Below, piece by piece: positions 10,889 to 21,922 of a DNA stretch of 64,000 nucleotides. Location of the stretch: the NCBI RefSeq assembly GCF_008728515.1, contig NC_044980.1, forward strand, positions 60,385,590 to 60,449,589, written 5' to 3'. The notes beneath the pieces were generated by a model that worked only from the letters and a program-made list of their open reading frames with translations, did no database searches and was not told the origin of the DNA. The position numbers were made by a program, and so were the translations under genes. The stretch is from Papio anubis (Eukaryota > Chordata > Mammalia > Primates > Cercopithecidae). Numbering within the stretch: the first letter of the stretch is position 1; each line of letters begins with the position of its first letter.

Positions 10889-11641
10889 ATGACTACAGAA
10901 GTAATATTACATTATCGACCATATGAGAGTGATCCCACACAACTGCCAAAAATTGTGGAAAAAGCAATTCAAGACTTTCCTACTCGTCCGCTATCAAGAT
11001 TTATACCTTGGTTTCCATATGATGGGTCCAAGCTTCCACTCAGACCTAAAAGATCACCACCTGTGATTTCTCGAGAGGCAGCTGAAGATGTGAAACAGTA
11101 CTTAACCATTTCAGAACATGATGCTAAGTCACACAATTATGATTGCACAGTAGATCTATTGGAGTTTCAACCTTGTTTGAAAAAGCAGCATTTAACCTCG
11201 TCACACGCATTGAAGGAACAGACTAATTCTGGAAATCTGGGTAAACAATCAGAGAAGGGAAAACAGCACAACAGGAGATCTTGGAGTATTTCCCTTCCCA
11301 GCAATAATTGTACTGAAAAAGTTTCTCCTTTGTCTAAAAAATTGCAAGATAGTTTAAAGGCACTAAATTTACACTCACTTTATAGAGCAAGATGGACAAT
11401 AGAACACACTATTTGTAACAGCCAAACTCTGGAAGACATTTGGACAAAACTCAATCAAATTATTAGGCACAATGAACTTCCATCTTGTAATGCTACAATT
11501 CAGAGGCATTTAGGCGAAATATGGGTGTTCTGTGATATTATGTATTGTGAATATGTGGGAAGTCTTCTTAAAGGAAGATTAGCTCTTTCTGGAAAAATTA
11601 ATTTATTTGTGCATAAATATGGTGTTATTTTTAGTATGTAA
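10889..11641 (+). CDS. SHLD3: SHLD3, shieldin complex subunit 3 (250 aa, single coding exon)
   Basis: An uninterrupted 250-codon frame beginning MTTEVILHYRPYESD, which I recognise as SHLD3 (RINN1, FLJ26957). SHLD3 links REV7 (MAD2L2) and SHLD2-SHLD1 to 53BP1-RIF1 at double-strand breaks and restrains end resection. Visible landmarks are the FxPWFP-type motif FIPWFP at residues 38-43 and the REV7-binding PxxxPP element PKRSPP at 53-58, both known contacts for the REV7 seatbelt. The middle (about 80-150) is polar and probably disordered. The C-terminal 100 residues look folded (WTIEHT, DIWTKL, IWVFCD); an eIF4E-like fold has been suggested for this part. The gene lies in the sense direction inside TRAPPC13 intron 1, with an AATAAA at 11992. 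A few residues (such as V23 and R62) may differ from human as I recall it. The frame and length are fully intact. Confidence 0.95.
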   Translation: MTTEVILHYRPYESDPTQLPKIVEKAIQDFPTRPLSRFIPWFPYDGSKLPLRPKRSPPVISREAAEDVKQYLTISEHDAKSHNYDCTVDLLEFQPCLKKQHLTSSHALKEQTNSGNLGKQSEKGKQHNRRSWSISLPSNNCTEKVSPLSKKLQDSLKALNLHSLYRARWTIEHTICNSQTLEDIWTKLNQIIRHNELPSCNATIQRHLGEIWVFCDIMYCEYVGSLLKGRLALSGKINLFVHKYGVIFSM

Positions 11642-12020
11642 TTCCACTGATTGTCAAAAAGAATATTCTGAATGAAATGAATATGGATTGAAATAGATGA
11701 AATAATTTTTACAGATTTTTAAATTTTTAGTGGCTTTTTAGAATTCCTAGGCTTGTCAATTAAGTCAAGAACTTTCTGAGTTCTACTTATTAGCAGCCTT
11801 CTTTTAAATGTGATAAATTATTGTTTACACTGAATATGAAGGTAAAAATGTTCTGTGCCTTTCGTTTTGTTACAAACTGTGATTTAATTAGTCTTATGAA
11901 TTAAGTTGTATAGTTTGGATTTTGGTTAATCTCTAAAATCTAATTTTACTGTAGTTTTTTCTTTACTCACCTCAAGTGTAATTTTTTAAAAAATAAAACT
12001 CAAAACAATTCTCTTTGGAA
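11642..12020 (+). other. SHLD3: SHLD3 probable 3' UTR
   Basis: AT-rich sequence after the SHLD3 stop with an AATAAA at 11992-11997. A cleavage site 10-30 nt later is inferred. Confidence 0.6.
11992..11997 (+). terminator. SHLD3: AATAAA poly(A) signal, SHLD3
   Basis: The first canonical signal after the SHLD3 stop codon, 351 nt downstream, in AAAAAATAAAACTC context. Its use would also stop any TRAPPC13 primary transcript early. Confidence 0.6.
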
Positions 12021-12409
12021 TGCTATTTATGTGGCATGAATGTAGTTCAAAGTGGGAGACCAGTCTAGATTCATTATGATGTTTCCAAATATATGTAATA
12101 ATAATTGATAGGCTGTTTTCAAACAAAGATACAAAATGTATACTTCGCCTAAAACTATAATGTATCTTTAAGACTATAAACTGTTTTGAAGGAAAGTATC
12201 AAATGTTGAATAAGGGATCAAACTATTGTCTATTTCTTCTAATACAGATAATTCAGTATTTATGATAGTTAGTGCTAATTATTACTTGGCTGATGATTAG
12301 AGTCATTGTAGGTTCCCCATAAGCATAATCTTGTAATTGGTTTTACACATCACCTAATAAAAATGCTCAAAGGGATTAAAACAATAAAAGTTTTGTACAA
12401 GCACGTATA

Positions 12410-12640
12410 TTTGTTTAACATATTTATATGCCTACTTTGCACTAGGTGCTAGGATATATTAGGGAAGGAGACAGACATGGACCTTGCCTTCATGCAGCTT
12501 ACATGTCATTACTACTATTAAACACACCAGCTCCCTAAGAAAAATAAGGGTGCACTTACTAGGAATATAGACGTGTTTACCTTGAAGCACAGTGCCTATC
12601 ATGGTAGGAGCTTGGTAATGCATGGTAAATGTTCCCTTCA
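12410..12640 (+). repeat. Old mammalian repeat tract (class uncertain)
   Basis: TTGCACTAGGTGCTAGGATA followed by ACCTTGCCTTCATGCAGCTT resembles a common ancient dispersed repeat also seen near 26930. Confidence 0.4.
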
Positions 12641-12694
12641 GAGGGATTCTTCATAGCCTGAGATGGCTGAGGTTGCTTAAAATGGAAGTCCACT

Positions 12695-13035
12695 GATTTT
12701 GTTTTTCTTTCTAACTTTTATTTTAGGTTCAAGGGGTACATGTGCAGATTTGTGATATGGGTAAATTGTGTGCCACAGGGGTTTGGTGTACAAATAGTTT
12801 TGTCACCCAGGTAATCAGCATAATACCCAATAGGTATTTTTTTAGTCCTCATCCCCCTGTCACCTTCCACCCTCAAATAGGCCTCAGTGTCTATTGTTCT
12901 CTTCTTTGTGTCCATGTATATTCATTGTTTATCTCTCACTTATGAGAATACGTGGTATTTGGTTTTCTGTTCCTGCGTAAATTGGCTTAGGATAATGGCC
13001 TGCAGTTGCATCTGTGTTGCTGCAAAGGCCATAAT
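12695..13035 (-). mobile_element. L1 3' end, antisense
   Basis: TTTATTTTAGGTTCAAGGGG then ACATGTGCAG, later TTTGTGTCCATGTATATTCA and GCCTGCAGTTGCATC, is the reverse complement of the L1 3' UTR and the end of ORF2. It lies downstream of SHLD3 in TRAPPC13 intron 1. Confidence 0.88.
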
Positions 13036-13380
13036 CTGAAAATATGAAGAAAAAAGTTGCTTTTAATACCAGTTTGGAATCGCTTTATTTTTAATGGAGG
13101 ATCATTTTTTACCCACCATCTCATCGCCTGCAAACTACAGGAATCATGAAAAACTAAGCTTTATAGGACTTTTGTTTATAATAGAAATTTGAACCTATAA
13201 TAAGCAAATATGTTAGCTACACGTTTGGGTGAACTCCGGGCACTAAAAAAAAAAAAAAAAAAATACGTTTTAGGATTCCCTTGAGACTGTATTTTCTCTT
13301 TATTCAGATTTCTTTTCTAATGAAATGAAAATAATAATGGGGAAGAAATAGAAAACACCAACTAGTACTAAAAGTGAACT

Positions 13381-13606
13381 TACCAGCCTGGGCAACATAG
13401 TAAAACCCCGTCTCCACAAAAAATACAGAAGTTAACCAGGCATGGTAGCATGTGACAGTAGTCCCAGCCTCTTGGTGGGCAGGGGGAAGGGGTGCGTCTG
13501 AGGCAGGAGGATCACTTGAGCTCAGGAGGTCAAGACTGCAGTCATCCATGATCATACCACTGTAGTCCAACCTGGGTAACAAAGTGAGACCCTGTCTCAA
13601 AAAAAA
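13381..13606 (+). repeat. Alu, 5'-truncated, J-like
   Basis: Begins at ACCAGCCTGGGCAACATAG and ends in a poly(A) tail, with a GGTGGGCAGGGGGAAGGGG insertion in the middle. Confidence 0.88.
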
Positions 13607-13879
13607 TAAGTGATTTTAGCTGTGGGAGAAACTGCCTCCTCTGTATCACTTTCAAGGGCACCTTTTTATCTGTTTTCAGGGCACTTTTTAATCTGTTTTC
13701 TTAGTTAAAAATAAGAGTGAAGGTTGGAAACACCTCCCCATATTCATCTGTAGCTGATTGATACTCTTTTTGGAATAGATTCCTACTTTGAAATCCCATG
13801 GGATATTTCTGGTAAGGCATGACATTCCAGGTTTATGGCTGTAGGCTTATAATTAATAATTATTATAGAGAATTATTTT

Positions 13880-14105
13880 TTAACAGAGTGAAATCACCAG
13901 GGTTCAAATCTAGATTCTACCACTTATCTACTAATATAGTCCTTTGTATGCAAATTACCCTCTACAGGCATTGTCAATGCCCTATCTGTATATTGGGATT
14001 AATGTAATACCAACTTAGAGAGTACTCATGAGAATTAAATGTGTTCAGCTTGTAAAATATTTAGCATAATGCCTGGCGCTAGTAAATGCTCAGTAAATGC
14101 TAGCT
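13880..14105 (+). repeat. MIR element
   Basis: GGGTTCAAATCTAGATTCTA, later GAATTAAATGTGTTCAG and AATGCTCAGTAAATGCTAGC, follows the MIR consensus from core to 3' end. Confidence 0.75.
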
Positions 14106-14605
14106 ATACAAAGTAACTTCAGAAATTTTAAGGGTAGCATTTGTTGAGTATTTCAAAAGCCAGCTGCTTAATATAGCAGGTTATTATTGGCCTCAGTTTC
14201 TGAAACTTACACTTTCAAAATAATGTCAGTTATTTAGGGACTTTCATGAAGTGCTCATTATTTTATTTAGGGAAGATCTCAATAGCAGAACCTACACCAA
14301 ATACAGATGCTACAAAACTGAACGTAGTACATAAGAGCCTAGACCTCATGGAGTTTGGAAAGGAGTCAGGGTACCATGAGAGAAACAGAATGACCTGTTA
14401 ACTTTTTTTCTGAAAAAGATGACATTTAAGCTGAAACCAGAATGAGAAAGCCACTAAATTTGATATGAATACCATAGTTGGTTAATTAGTAGTTGGGCGG
14501 TGCATTTTTACATATGCTAGAACGCTACTTATATTCTGAATTGACCATGTAGGTCTATAGTCTTTATAGTATTTTGGCTTTGATTTGAAGGAATATATAT
14601 ATATA

Positions 14606-14893
14606 TTTTTTTTTTGAGATGGAGTCTTGCTCTGTTGCCCAGGCTAGAGTGCAGTTGGTGCCATCTTGGCTCACTGCAAGCTCTACCTCCTGGATTCACC
14701 CCATTCTCCTGCCTCAGCCTCCCAAGTAGCTGGGACTACTGGCGCCCGCCACCACGCCCGGCTAATTTTTGTTTAGTAGAGACAGAGTTTCACCATGTTA
14801 GCCAGGATGATCTCGATCTCCTGACCTCGTGATCCACCCGCCTTGGCACTCCCAAAGTGCTAGGATTATAGGCATGAGCCACCGCGCCCGGCC
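14606..14893 (-). repeat. Alu, Y-like, antisense
   Basis: Poly(T) after an (AT)n run, GAGATGGAGTCTTGCTCTG to CCACCGCGCCCGGCC. The CTCCTGACCTCGTGATCC box marks a younger subfamily. Confidence 0.93.
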
Positions 14894-15310
14894 AGACTTG
14901 ATAATGAACTAGCCCTCTGTGATTCATTTTCTGAAAATTTTTACAAGTTTTTATGATTTTTTATGTTTTTGTTTTTATTTTGATGTGGTCAAATGACACT
15001 CTAGAAGAAACTGAAAAAGATTTTTTAAAAAATTATAGAGTGTTTACTCTCATTATATTTAATATTCTATTTCAATTTTTTTTACTTTTCTGTGGCTTAA
15101 TTTTTGTTTGTTTAATTTATATTTAAAATGAATTTTTTAGTTAAATTTTATTTTTCCAGATAGCTAATAACCATTTGTCTTTGTGCCTTATAATGAAAAA
15201 TCCTTTTACTAATTGATTTTTTAACTTTTAATCCCTTAATTGATTTTTTTTTTTTTTTTTTGGTCAAGACGTTGTTTTTCTAAAATCTCTCTCCCAACTA
15301 TTTCTTTTTC

Positions 15311-15600
15311 TTTTTTTTTGAGATGGAGTCTTGCTCTGTCGCCTGGGCTGGAGTGCAGTGCCGCGATCTCAGCTCACTGCAGCCTCCGCCTCCCGGGTTC
15401 ACGCCATTCTCCTGCCTCAGCCTCCTGAGTAGCTGGGACTACAAGTGCCCGCCACCACACCCATCTAATTTTTTGTATTTTTAGTAGAGACGGGGTTTCA
15501 CCGTGTTAGCCAGGATGGTCTCGATCCCCTGACCTCGTGATCCTCCCACCTCGGCCTCCAAAAGTGCTGGGATTACAGGTGTGAGCCACCGTGCCCAGCC
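15311..15600 (-). repeat. Alu, Y/S-like, antisense
   Basis: GAGATGGAGTCTTGCTCTGT to ACCGTGCCCAGCC. A separate poly(T) lies at 15244-15261. Confidence 0.93.
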
Positions 15601-15920
15601 ACTCCCAGCTGTTTCTTTATATAAGTATATCCTATCTTTTTTTCGAAAAACTAATATATCGGTATGGTCTTAATAAGCCGATTAGTTGATTATGGATTTA
15701 AATATGTTATAATATATAGTAAATTCAGTTCTTCCTCTTTTTTTCCTCCGTTAATTTCCTTAGCTTATTTTCATCTATTTGTTTCTTTAGATAAACTTTA
15801 GACACATTCTATCATGTTGCAAAAATAAATCTTAGTTTTGGTTAGAATTATATAAACCTATATGTTAACTGACATTTTTATAATTTCTACACAGAATTAA
15901 TATTACTTAAAGAAACACTT

Positions 15921-16238
15921 GGGTGGGCGTGGTGGCTCATGCCTGTAATCCCAGCACTTTGGGAGGCCAAGGTAGGCAGATCACTTGAGGTCAGGAGTTC
16001 GAGACCAGCCTGGCCAACATGGGGATACCCCGTCTCTATTAAAACTACAAAAAATAATAGTAATAACCAGGCATGGTGGTGCATTCCTGTAATCCCAACT
16101 ACTTGGGAGGCTGAGGCAGGAGAATTGCTTGAACCTGGGAGGCAGAGGTTGCAGTGAGCCAAGATTGCGCCACTACACTCCAGCCTGGGTGACAGAGTAA
16201 GGCTCTGTCTCAAAACAAACAAACAAACAAAAAAAACA
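15921..16238 (+). repeat. Alu
   Basis: GGTGGGCGTGGTGGCTCATG to a (CAAA)n tail. The flanking AAACACTT is repeated at both ends. Confidence 0.92.
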
Positions 16239-16626
16239 CTTATTGAGCTTCCAATGTTAATATTTTGTTGATATTGTTTACAGCGAAGTCACTTAGACTT
16301 TTTAAAGCCTTATGCTCCTAATATTCTTTAAGCTTTAAAAATTTTATTTTCCAGTTTTCTATAATGAATGTATATTGTATTTATATTTACTTTTTATAAT
16401 TCATAAGTTGTAAATGGTTCTTATATAAGATTCTTTTGTAACATTAAAATTCTTAATAAATCACTGATATGTGATAACCTTAGGAAGTATGTAGTATTAT
16501 GTTTAAGAAGTATTTAGGTTATATTTTATGTTAGTATAAAATGGATGAATATCATACACTAGACTTGAGAATATTAACCCTAAGCAGTATTAATGTTTTG
16601 TTTTCTTTTACTTTTTTACTTCACAG

Positions 16627-16695
16627 TGATGCGGCTGACTAAGCCTACTTTATTCACCAATATCCCAGTAACATGTGAAGAGAAAGACTTACCTG
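16627..16695 (+). CDS. TRAPPC13: TRAPPC13 coding exon 2 (codons 16-38)
   Basis: The acceptor TTCACAG is followed by TGATGCGGCTG and the exon ends CCTG before GTATGG. It encodes [19 protein letters not shown] and the next residues up to the split glycine codon. 69 nt, phase 1 to phase 1. Confidence 0.95.
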
Positions 16696-17265
16696 GTATG
16701 GCACATGCTTTCCTCTATTTGCACCTAGGGAAAAGTTGAAACCTGAATTGCCTACATTACCTTGGACTAAGCCTAGCCCTGTGAATTTTATGCTAACCAT
16801 TTGCTGGATTCTTTGTTGCCTATTTTTGTATCATGTGAAAGGTGGCCATCTGAGTAACAGGTCTTACTTATACTCTGCAAGTCCAAATTATGTTGATATC
16901 ATATGGCAATATGAGACTTACAGTTTAAGATACATTCATATTCATAATACTATTAAAATTGCCTTCATCCTCAAGTGTTGCGTCAATGTATATATTAGCA
17001 TTCCCTTTGTTTAGAATTGTTGGGGCTTTCTCTAGTATATTTTCTATCTCATGACGTACATTTTTCTTTGTTTCTAAAGTGTCCATTCCCTGTGAGATCA
17101 GAATTTTTTTGACATGATTTGTTGTATTAAAATCTAGAAGTTAGACTTTTTAAATATCATTTTTGTCAAGAGGTTGTTTTTTAAAATATCTCTCCTAGTT
17201 CTTTATGTAAGAAAAAGTTATTTAAAAGGTAGATGTTAGAATTTTATGTTTTTCTCTTCATTCAG

Positions 17266-17365
17266 GAGATCTCTTTAACCAACTGATGAGAGATGATCCT
17301 TCAACTGTTAATGGTGCAGAAGTTTTAATGTTGGGAGAAATGCTGACTTTACCACAAAATTTTGG
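17266..17365 (+). CDS. TRAPPC13: TRAPPC13 coding exon 3 (codons 39-71)
   Basis: Preceded by TTCATTCAG and followed by the donor GTAAGA. It encodes [20 protein letters not shown] and continues to LTLPQNF. 100 nt. Confidence 0.95.
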
Positions 17366-17462
17366 GTAAGAATGACATATTCACATAAGAAACCTTGTAA
17401 AGCCTACAAATTATGTTTTCAAAAAAGAACTATGGGATGGGGAAACGCTCATGATACATTTC

Positions 17463-17770
17463 CTTTTTTTTTTTTTTTTTTTTTTTTTTCTGAGATGGAG
17501 TCTCGCACTGTTGCCCAGGCTGGAGTGCAGTGGTGCCATCTCTGCTTAGTGTAGCCTCCACCCACTGGGTTCAAGCCATTCTCCTGCCTCAGCCTCCCCA
17601 CTAGCTAGGACTACAGGCGCACACACTGCCCTGGCTAATTTTTGTGTTTTTAGTAGAGACCGTGTTTCGCTATGTTAACCAGGCTGACCTTGAACTCCTG
17701 ATCTCAGGTGATCCACCCACCTCAGCCTCCCAAAGTGCTGGGATTACAGGCGTGAGCCACCACGCCTAGC
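17463..17770 (-). repeat. Alu, antisense, 98 bp after TRAPPC13 exon 3
   Basis: A 27-nt T run, CTGAGATGGAGTCTCGCAC to CCACCACGCCTAGC. Target duplication CATGATACATTT on both sides. Confidence 0.93.
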
Positions 17771-18664
17771 ACATGATACATTTGAGGGGCAAAAAGATTA
17801 TTAAAAAATCATACTATGTGATTATGGCTTTCTGTTTTTTTAAAAAAAAGATATATACCAAAATAAAATGTTGATAGTGGTTCCTAGGATAATAGAATTT
17901 TTACTTTCTTCTTTAGATCTTACTATATTTTTAATGGCCATATACTCTTTTAACTACTAATGTAAATGTCTTTTTCAGAAGCCACTCTGTTTTTTGCCTC
18001 ATAGTCCTCTCCCAAAATGAGTTATCAGACTTGTCAGCTAATTAGGAACTCTAAATTTATTTCTTCTGTTATTCTTAGCTGTATTATTATTCTAGATTAA
18101 TAATAAGGTAGAAGCCTTTGGTTCCACTCTGTTTGTAACAGACAGAATTTGAGACAGAAGGAAATTTTACAGATTGTTTTTATAGTTTTACAGAATGTGG
18201 TCATTGATTAGCGTCTTGAAAAACTGTAAAAAATATAAAACTATGTAAGATAAAACCACTGGTGATTTTTATTCAGATAACTTAGGAAATAAAATAAATT
18301 GGTAAAAATACCCCAATATCAATAACTTAGAGCTCTTCTAGATTCAGGGAATAAGTTATTGCAAGAATAGAAACTTGGCTTTCTCTAACCTATTCAAATA
18401 CAAATCCTGACTTTAGCATAGATCTAATTTCAGTGAGTCTTATCTCTAGTGAGGCTGGCATTTTGTACAGTAAAGGCCAAATATTTCATGTTTTATAGAT
18501 TACATCCATATTTTGATTTGCACTAGGTAATGAATGAGTGGCCTAGTGTGAACAAAGGAATGTTGAAACAATGTTTCACCAGATTTCTATCCTTTAGTAA
18601 ATGTTTCTCCATTTGAAGTCCTGAGTGATTCTCACACATAATATCTAATGTAAAACCTGAATGC

Positions 18665-18965
18665 GGCCAGATGCGGTGGCTCATGCCTGTAATCCCAGCA
18701 CTCTGAGAGGCCGAGGCGGGCGGATCATAAAGTCAGGAGATCGAGACCATCATGACTAACACGGTGAAACCCCATCTCTACCAAACATACAAAAAATTAG
18801 CTGGGCATGGTGGCAGGCACCTGTAGTCTCAGCTACTCGGGAGGCTGAGGCAGGAGAATGGGGTGAACCTGTGAGATGGAGCTTGCAGTGAGCCAAGATC
18901 GTGCCACTGCACTCCAGCCTGGACAACAGAGTGAGACTCAGTCTCAAAAAAAAAAAAAAAAAAAA
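18665..18965 (+). repeat. Alu, Y/S-like, 49 bp before TRAPPC13 exon 4
   Basis: GGCCAGATGCGGTGGCTCAT to a 22-nt A tail. It is close to the exon 4 acceptor. Confidence 0.93.
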
Positions 18966-19014
18966 GAAACGTGAATGGATTTCTGCCTAAATAAATACTT
19001 GTTTTATTTTATAG

Positions 19015-19099
19015 GAATATATTTTTGGGAGAGACCTTTTCCAGTTATATCAGCGTTCATAATGATAGCAATCAAGTTGTAAAAGACATATTGGTAAAA
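19015..19099 (+). CDS. TRAPPC13: TRAPPC13 coding exon 4 (codons 72-100)
   Basis: The acceptor TTTATAG precedes GAATATATTTTTGG, and the donor GTAAGT is consensus. It encodes NIFLGETFSSYISVHNDSNQ and then VVKDILVK. 85 nt, ending in phase 0. A full-length Alu begins only 57 nt downstream, at 19156. Confidence 0.95.
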
Positions 19100-19155
19100 G
19101 TAAGTAACATTCTTACTTGGGATGTATTTCACTCTTTAACAAAGGTTTTTTTTAG

Positions 19156-19490
19156 GCCGGGCATGGTGGCTCATACCTGTAATCCCAGCAGTTTAGGAGG
19201 CTGAGGCAGGTGGATCACCTGAGGTCAGAAGTTCAAGACCAGCCTGGCCAACGTGGTGAAACCCCATCTCTACTAAAAATACAAAAATGAGCTGGGTGTG
19301 GTGGTGCACACCTGCAGTCCCAGCTACTTGGCAGGCTAAGGCAGGAGAGGCTAAGGCAGGAGAGGCTAAGGCTTGAACCCAGGAGGTGAAGGTTGCAGTG
19401 AGCCAAGATCATGCCACTGCACTCCAGCCTGGGTGACAGAGTTAGGCTCCATCTCAAATAAAAAAAAAAAGAAAGAGAAAGAAAAAAGGT
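19156..19490 (+). repeat. Alu with internal tandem duplication, 57 bp after TRAPPC13 exon 4
   Basis: GGCCGGGCATGGTGGCTCAT to A/G-rich tail. The AGGCTAAGGCAGGAG block is repeated in tandem at about 19331-19372. Confidence 0.93.
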
Positions 19491-19932
19491 TTTTTTATAT
19501 CTATTATGTTGTTGGCACTTCATTAAATGCATGTTTGATACAATAATTTTTAATTGTCATTAACAAGCACTAATGAATGCCTAAAGTTATAAAGTATTAT
19601 GCTAGGCATGAAACCATTTTTCCTATTCAACAAGGTTTGTGATTGCTTGGGTGAGAAAATGTACTAGTCAAAGGTAAACAGCAGTTTAGCATTTGTTAAT
19701 GTATGTCATAAACATAGAGGAGGAAAGATCACTGGAGATTATATCAATCAGGAAGGTTTTTTAGGGGAGAAGGAAAGCGAAGAGGATCTTGAAAGAATGG
19801 AAGAATACAGATAACAAGGCAAGGGAGACATGGTAATCAGAGGCAGAGACATAGCGATATACATGTGTTCTTTTAACAGGGACCATATTTCACTTGGTAA
19901 GAGGAGGTAAGGTGGTACAGAGGAATAGTAGC

Positions 19933-20614
19933 TGTATTAGTCTATTTTCATGCTGCTGATAAAGTCATACCCAAGACTGGGCAATTTACCAAAGAAAGAG
20001 GTTTAATGGACTTACAGTTCCATGTGACTGGGGACAATCATGGCGGAAGGCAAGGAGGAGCAAGTCATGTCTCACGTGGATGGCAGCGGGCAAAGAGAGA
20101 GAGCTTGTGCGGGGAAACTCCCGTTTTTCAAACCATCAGATCTCAGCCTGTCGTAGTGACTCATGCCTGTAATCCCAGCACTTTGGGAGGCTGAGGTGGG
20201 CAGATCACTTGAGGTCAGGAGTTCAAGACCATCCTGCCCAATGTGGTGAAACACCATTTCTACTAAAAATACAAAAATTAGCCAGGAGGGTTGGCGTGTG
20301 CCTGTAATCCCAGCTACCTGGGAAGCTGAGGCAGTAGGATCACTTGAACCTGGGAGACTGAGGTTGCAGTCAGCCAAGACTGTGCCACTGCACTCCTGGC
20401 TGACTGGGTGACAGAGCAACACTCCATCCCCCCAAAAATAAAAATAAATAAAACCATCAGATCTCATGAGACTTATTGACTGTCATGAGAATAGCACAGG
20501 AAAGACCCACCCCCATTATTCAGTTATCTCCCACTAGGCCCCTCCCATAATACTTGGGAATTACAGGAGCTACAAGATGAGATTTGGGTGGGGTCACAGA
20601 GCCAAACCATATCA
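19933..20614 (-). mobile_element. Solo MaLR-type LTR (THE1/MST-like), antisense, split by an Alu
   Basis: The reverse complement starts TGATATGGTTTGGCTCTGTG and ends GACTAATACA, as in ERVL-MaLR LTRs. The 5-bp target duplication GTAGC is perfect on both sides (19928-19932 and 20615-20619). An Alu sits inside, flanked by a copy of ACCATCAGATCTCA on each side. No internal coding region is present. Confidence 0.9.
20148..20452 (+). repeat. Alu inserted in MaLR LTR
   Basis: Begins GCCTGTCGTAGTGACTCATG and ends in an AAATAAA-type tail. The flanking ACCATCAGATCTCA target duplication proves insertion after the LTR. Confidence 0.93.
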
Positions 20615-20726
20615 GTAGCCATACAGTAGAGCATCTTGAAAGCAGGCTAAGGTTTTATTTAACCTTTCTTGAAAAATTATTTTTTAAAACAGACAAAAAA
20701 ATTAATTAATTAAAGTAAAAAAACCA

Positions 20727-21026
20727 GGCCCAGCACAGTGGCTTATACCTGGAATCCCAACAATTTGGGAGGCTCTGGCAGAAGGATTGCTTGAGGCCAG
20801 GAGTTCAAGACCAGCCTGGGAAACATAACAAGACCCCCCATCTCTACAAACAATTTAAAAAGTAGTTGAGCATGCTGGCACACATCATTGGTCCCAGCTA
20901 CTTATGAAGCTGAAGCGGGAGGATTGTTTAAACCCAGGAGTTTGAGGCTGCAGTGAGTTTTGCCTGGGCACTCCAGCATGCACTACAGAACAAGACCCTG
21001 TCTCTGAAAAAAATTAAATAAAAAAC
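20727..21026 (+). repeat. Alu, old J-like
   Basis: GGCCCAGCACAGTGGCTTAT to CTCTGAAAAAAATTAAAT. Highly diverged. Confidence 0.9.
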
Positions 21027-21452
21027 AGCAGGCAGTTGGCTTTTGAGCACTCTTTGTGTTGGAAAGACTGATATGAGCACATTGTACGGGATGCTTTGTA
21101 GAAAATGGAACAGTTAGAAGACCCTTGAAATAGTGTAGGGATTAAAAGATAGAATATGCTAACTCAGCTAACAACTTGAAATTTCTTCAAAAGAATAAGT
21201 GCGAAAAGAAGGTGAAAATTCACAGTATGTGGGGAAGAAGTTGTAAAACCTGTCTTAGAGTGATGAGTTCAGGTAATTGGAGTATTGCCAGAAAGGACCT
21301 CTAATTAGAATGAGTTCGAAAATGATCATAGAGTTTTAAAGTTAACAAGGATGTTAGAGAACAGACTCAACTTCCAGAAACTGGATGCAAATTTGTGCAT
21401 ACACGTACATATGTTTATCATATATAGATGGAGTCTCTGCCTTTCATTAAAT

Positions 21453-21922
21453 TAGGGGTTGACAAACTATAGCCTAAAGACCGAATTTCATCCATTGTCT
21501 GTTTTTATAAGGCTTTTGAACTAAGAATGGTTTTCACATTTTCAAATTATTGAAAATAATATTTTGTGACATGTGAAAATTACATGAAATTCAAATTTCA
21601 GGCCAGGTGTGGTGGCTCATGCCTATAATCCCAGTGCTTTGGGATCCAAGGCAGGAAGATTGCTTCAGGCTAAGAGTTTGAGCCCAACCTACACAGCATT
21701 GCAAGGTACCGCCTCTGCAAACAAACAAACAAAAAAGAAATTCAAATGTTAGTGTTCATAAATAAAGTTTTATTGACACACAGCCATACTCATTTGTTTA
21801 TGTATTATCTGTGGCTGATTTCCAGCTACCACAGCAGTTGTATAGTTGAAACATAGATTGTATGGCCTCTGAAATCTAAAATATTTGCTAATGACTTCAG
21901 AGAAAAAGTTTGCCAACCTCTG
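21453..21922 (+). mobile_element. hAT/Charlie-type non-autonomous DNA transposon
   Basis: Terminal inverted repeats TAGGGGTTGACAAACTATAG and AGTTTGCCAACCTCTG. The flanking 8-bp duplication is CATTAAAT / CATTCGAT (6 of 8 match). The middle AAGTTTTATTGACACACAGC followed by CATACTCATTTG is typical of this Charlie subgroup. A single Alu monomer is inserted within. Confidence 0.85.
21601..21738 (+). repeat. Alu left monomer (FLAM/free monomer-like)
   Basis: GGCCAGGTGTGGTGGCTCAT through GCCTCTGCAAACAAACAAAC. Duplicated target GAAATTCAAAT on both sides, inside the hAT element. Confidence 0.88.

Larger units (their letters stand above)
6383..16626 (+). other. TRAPPC13: TRAPPC13 intron 1
   Basis: A 10.2-kb intron holding the SHLD3 reading frame, nine Alus, an antisense L1 3' end (about 12695-13035) and MIR and L2-like tracts. 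The first 280 nt continue the CpG-rich promoter region. The stretches 6660-7750, 8940-9740 and 11640-12690 show only AT-rich unique or very old repeat sequence. Confidence 0.85.
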
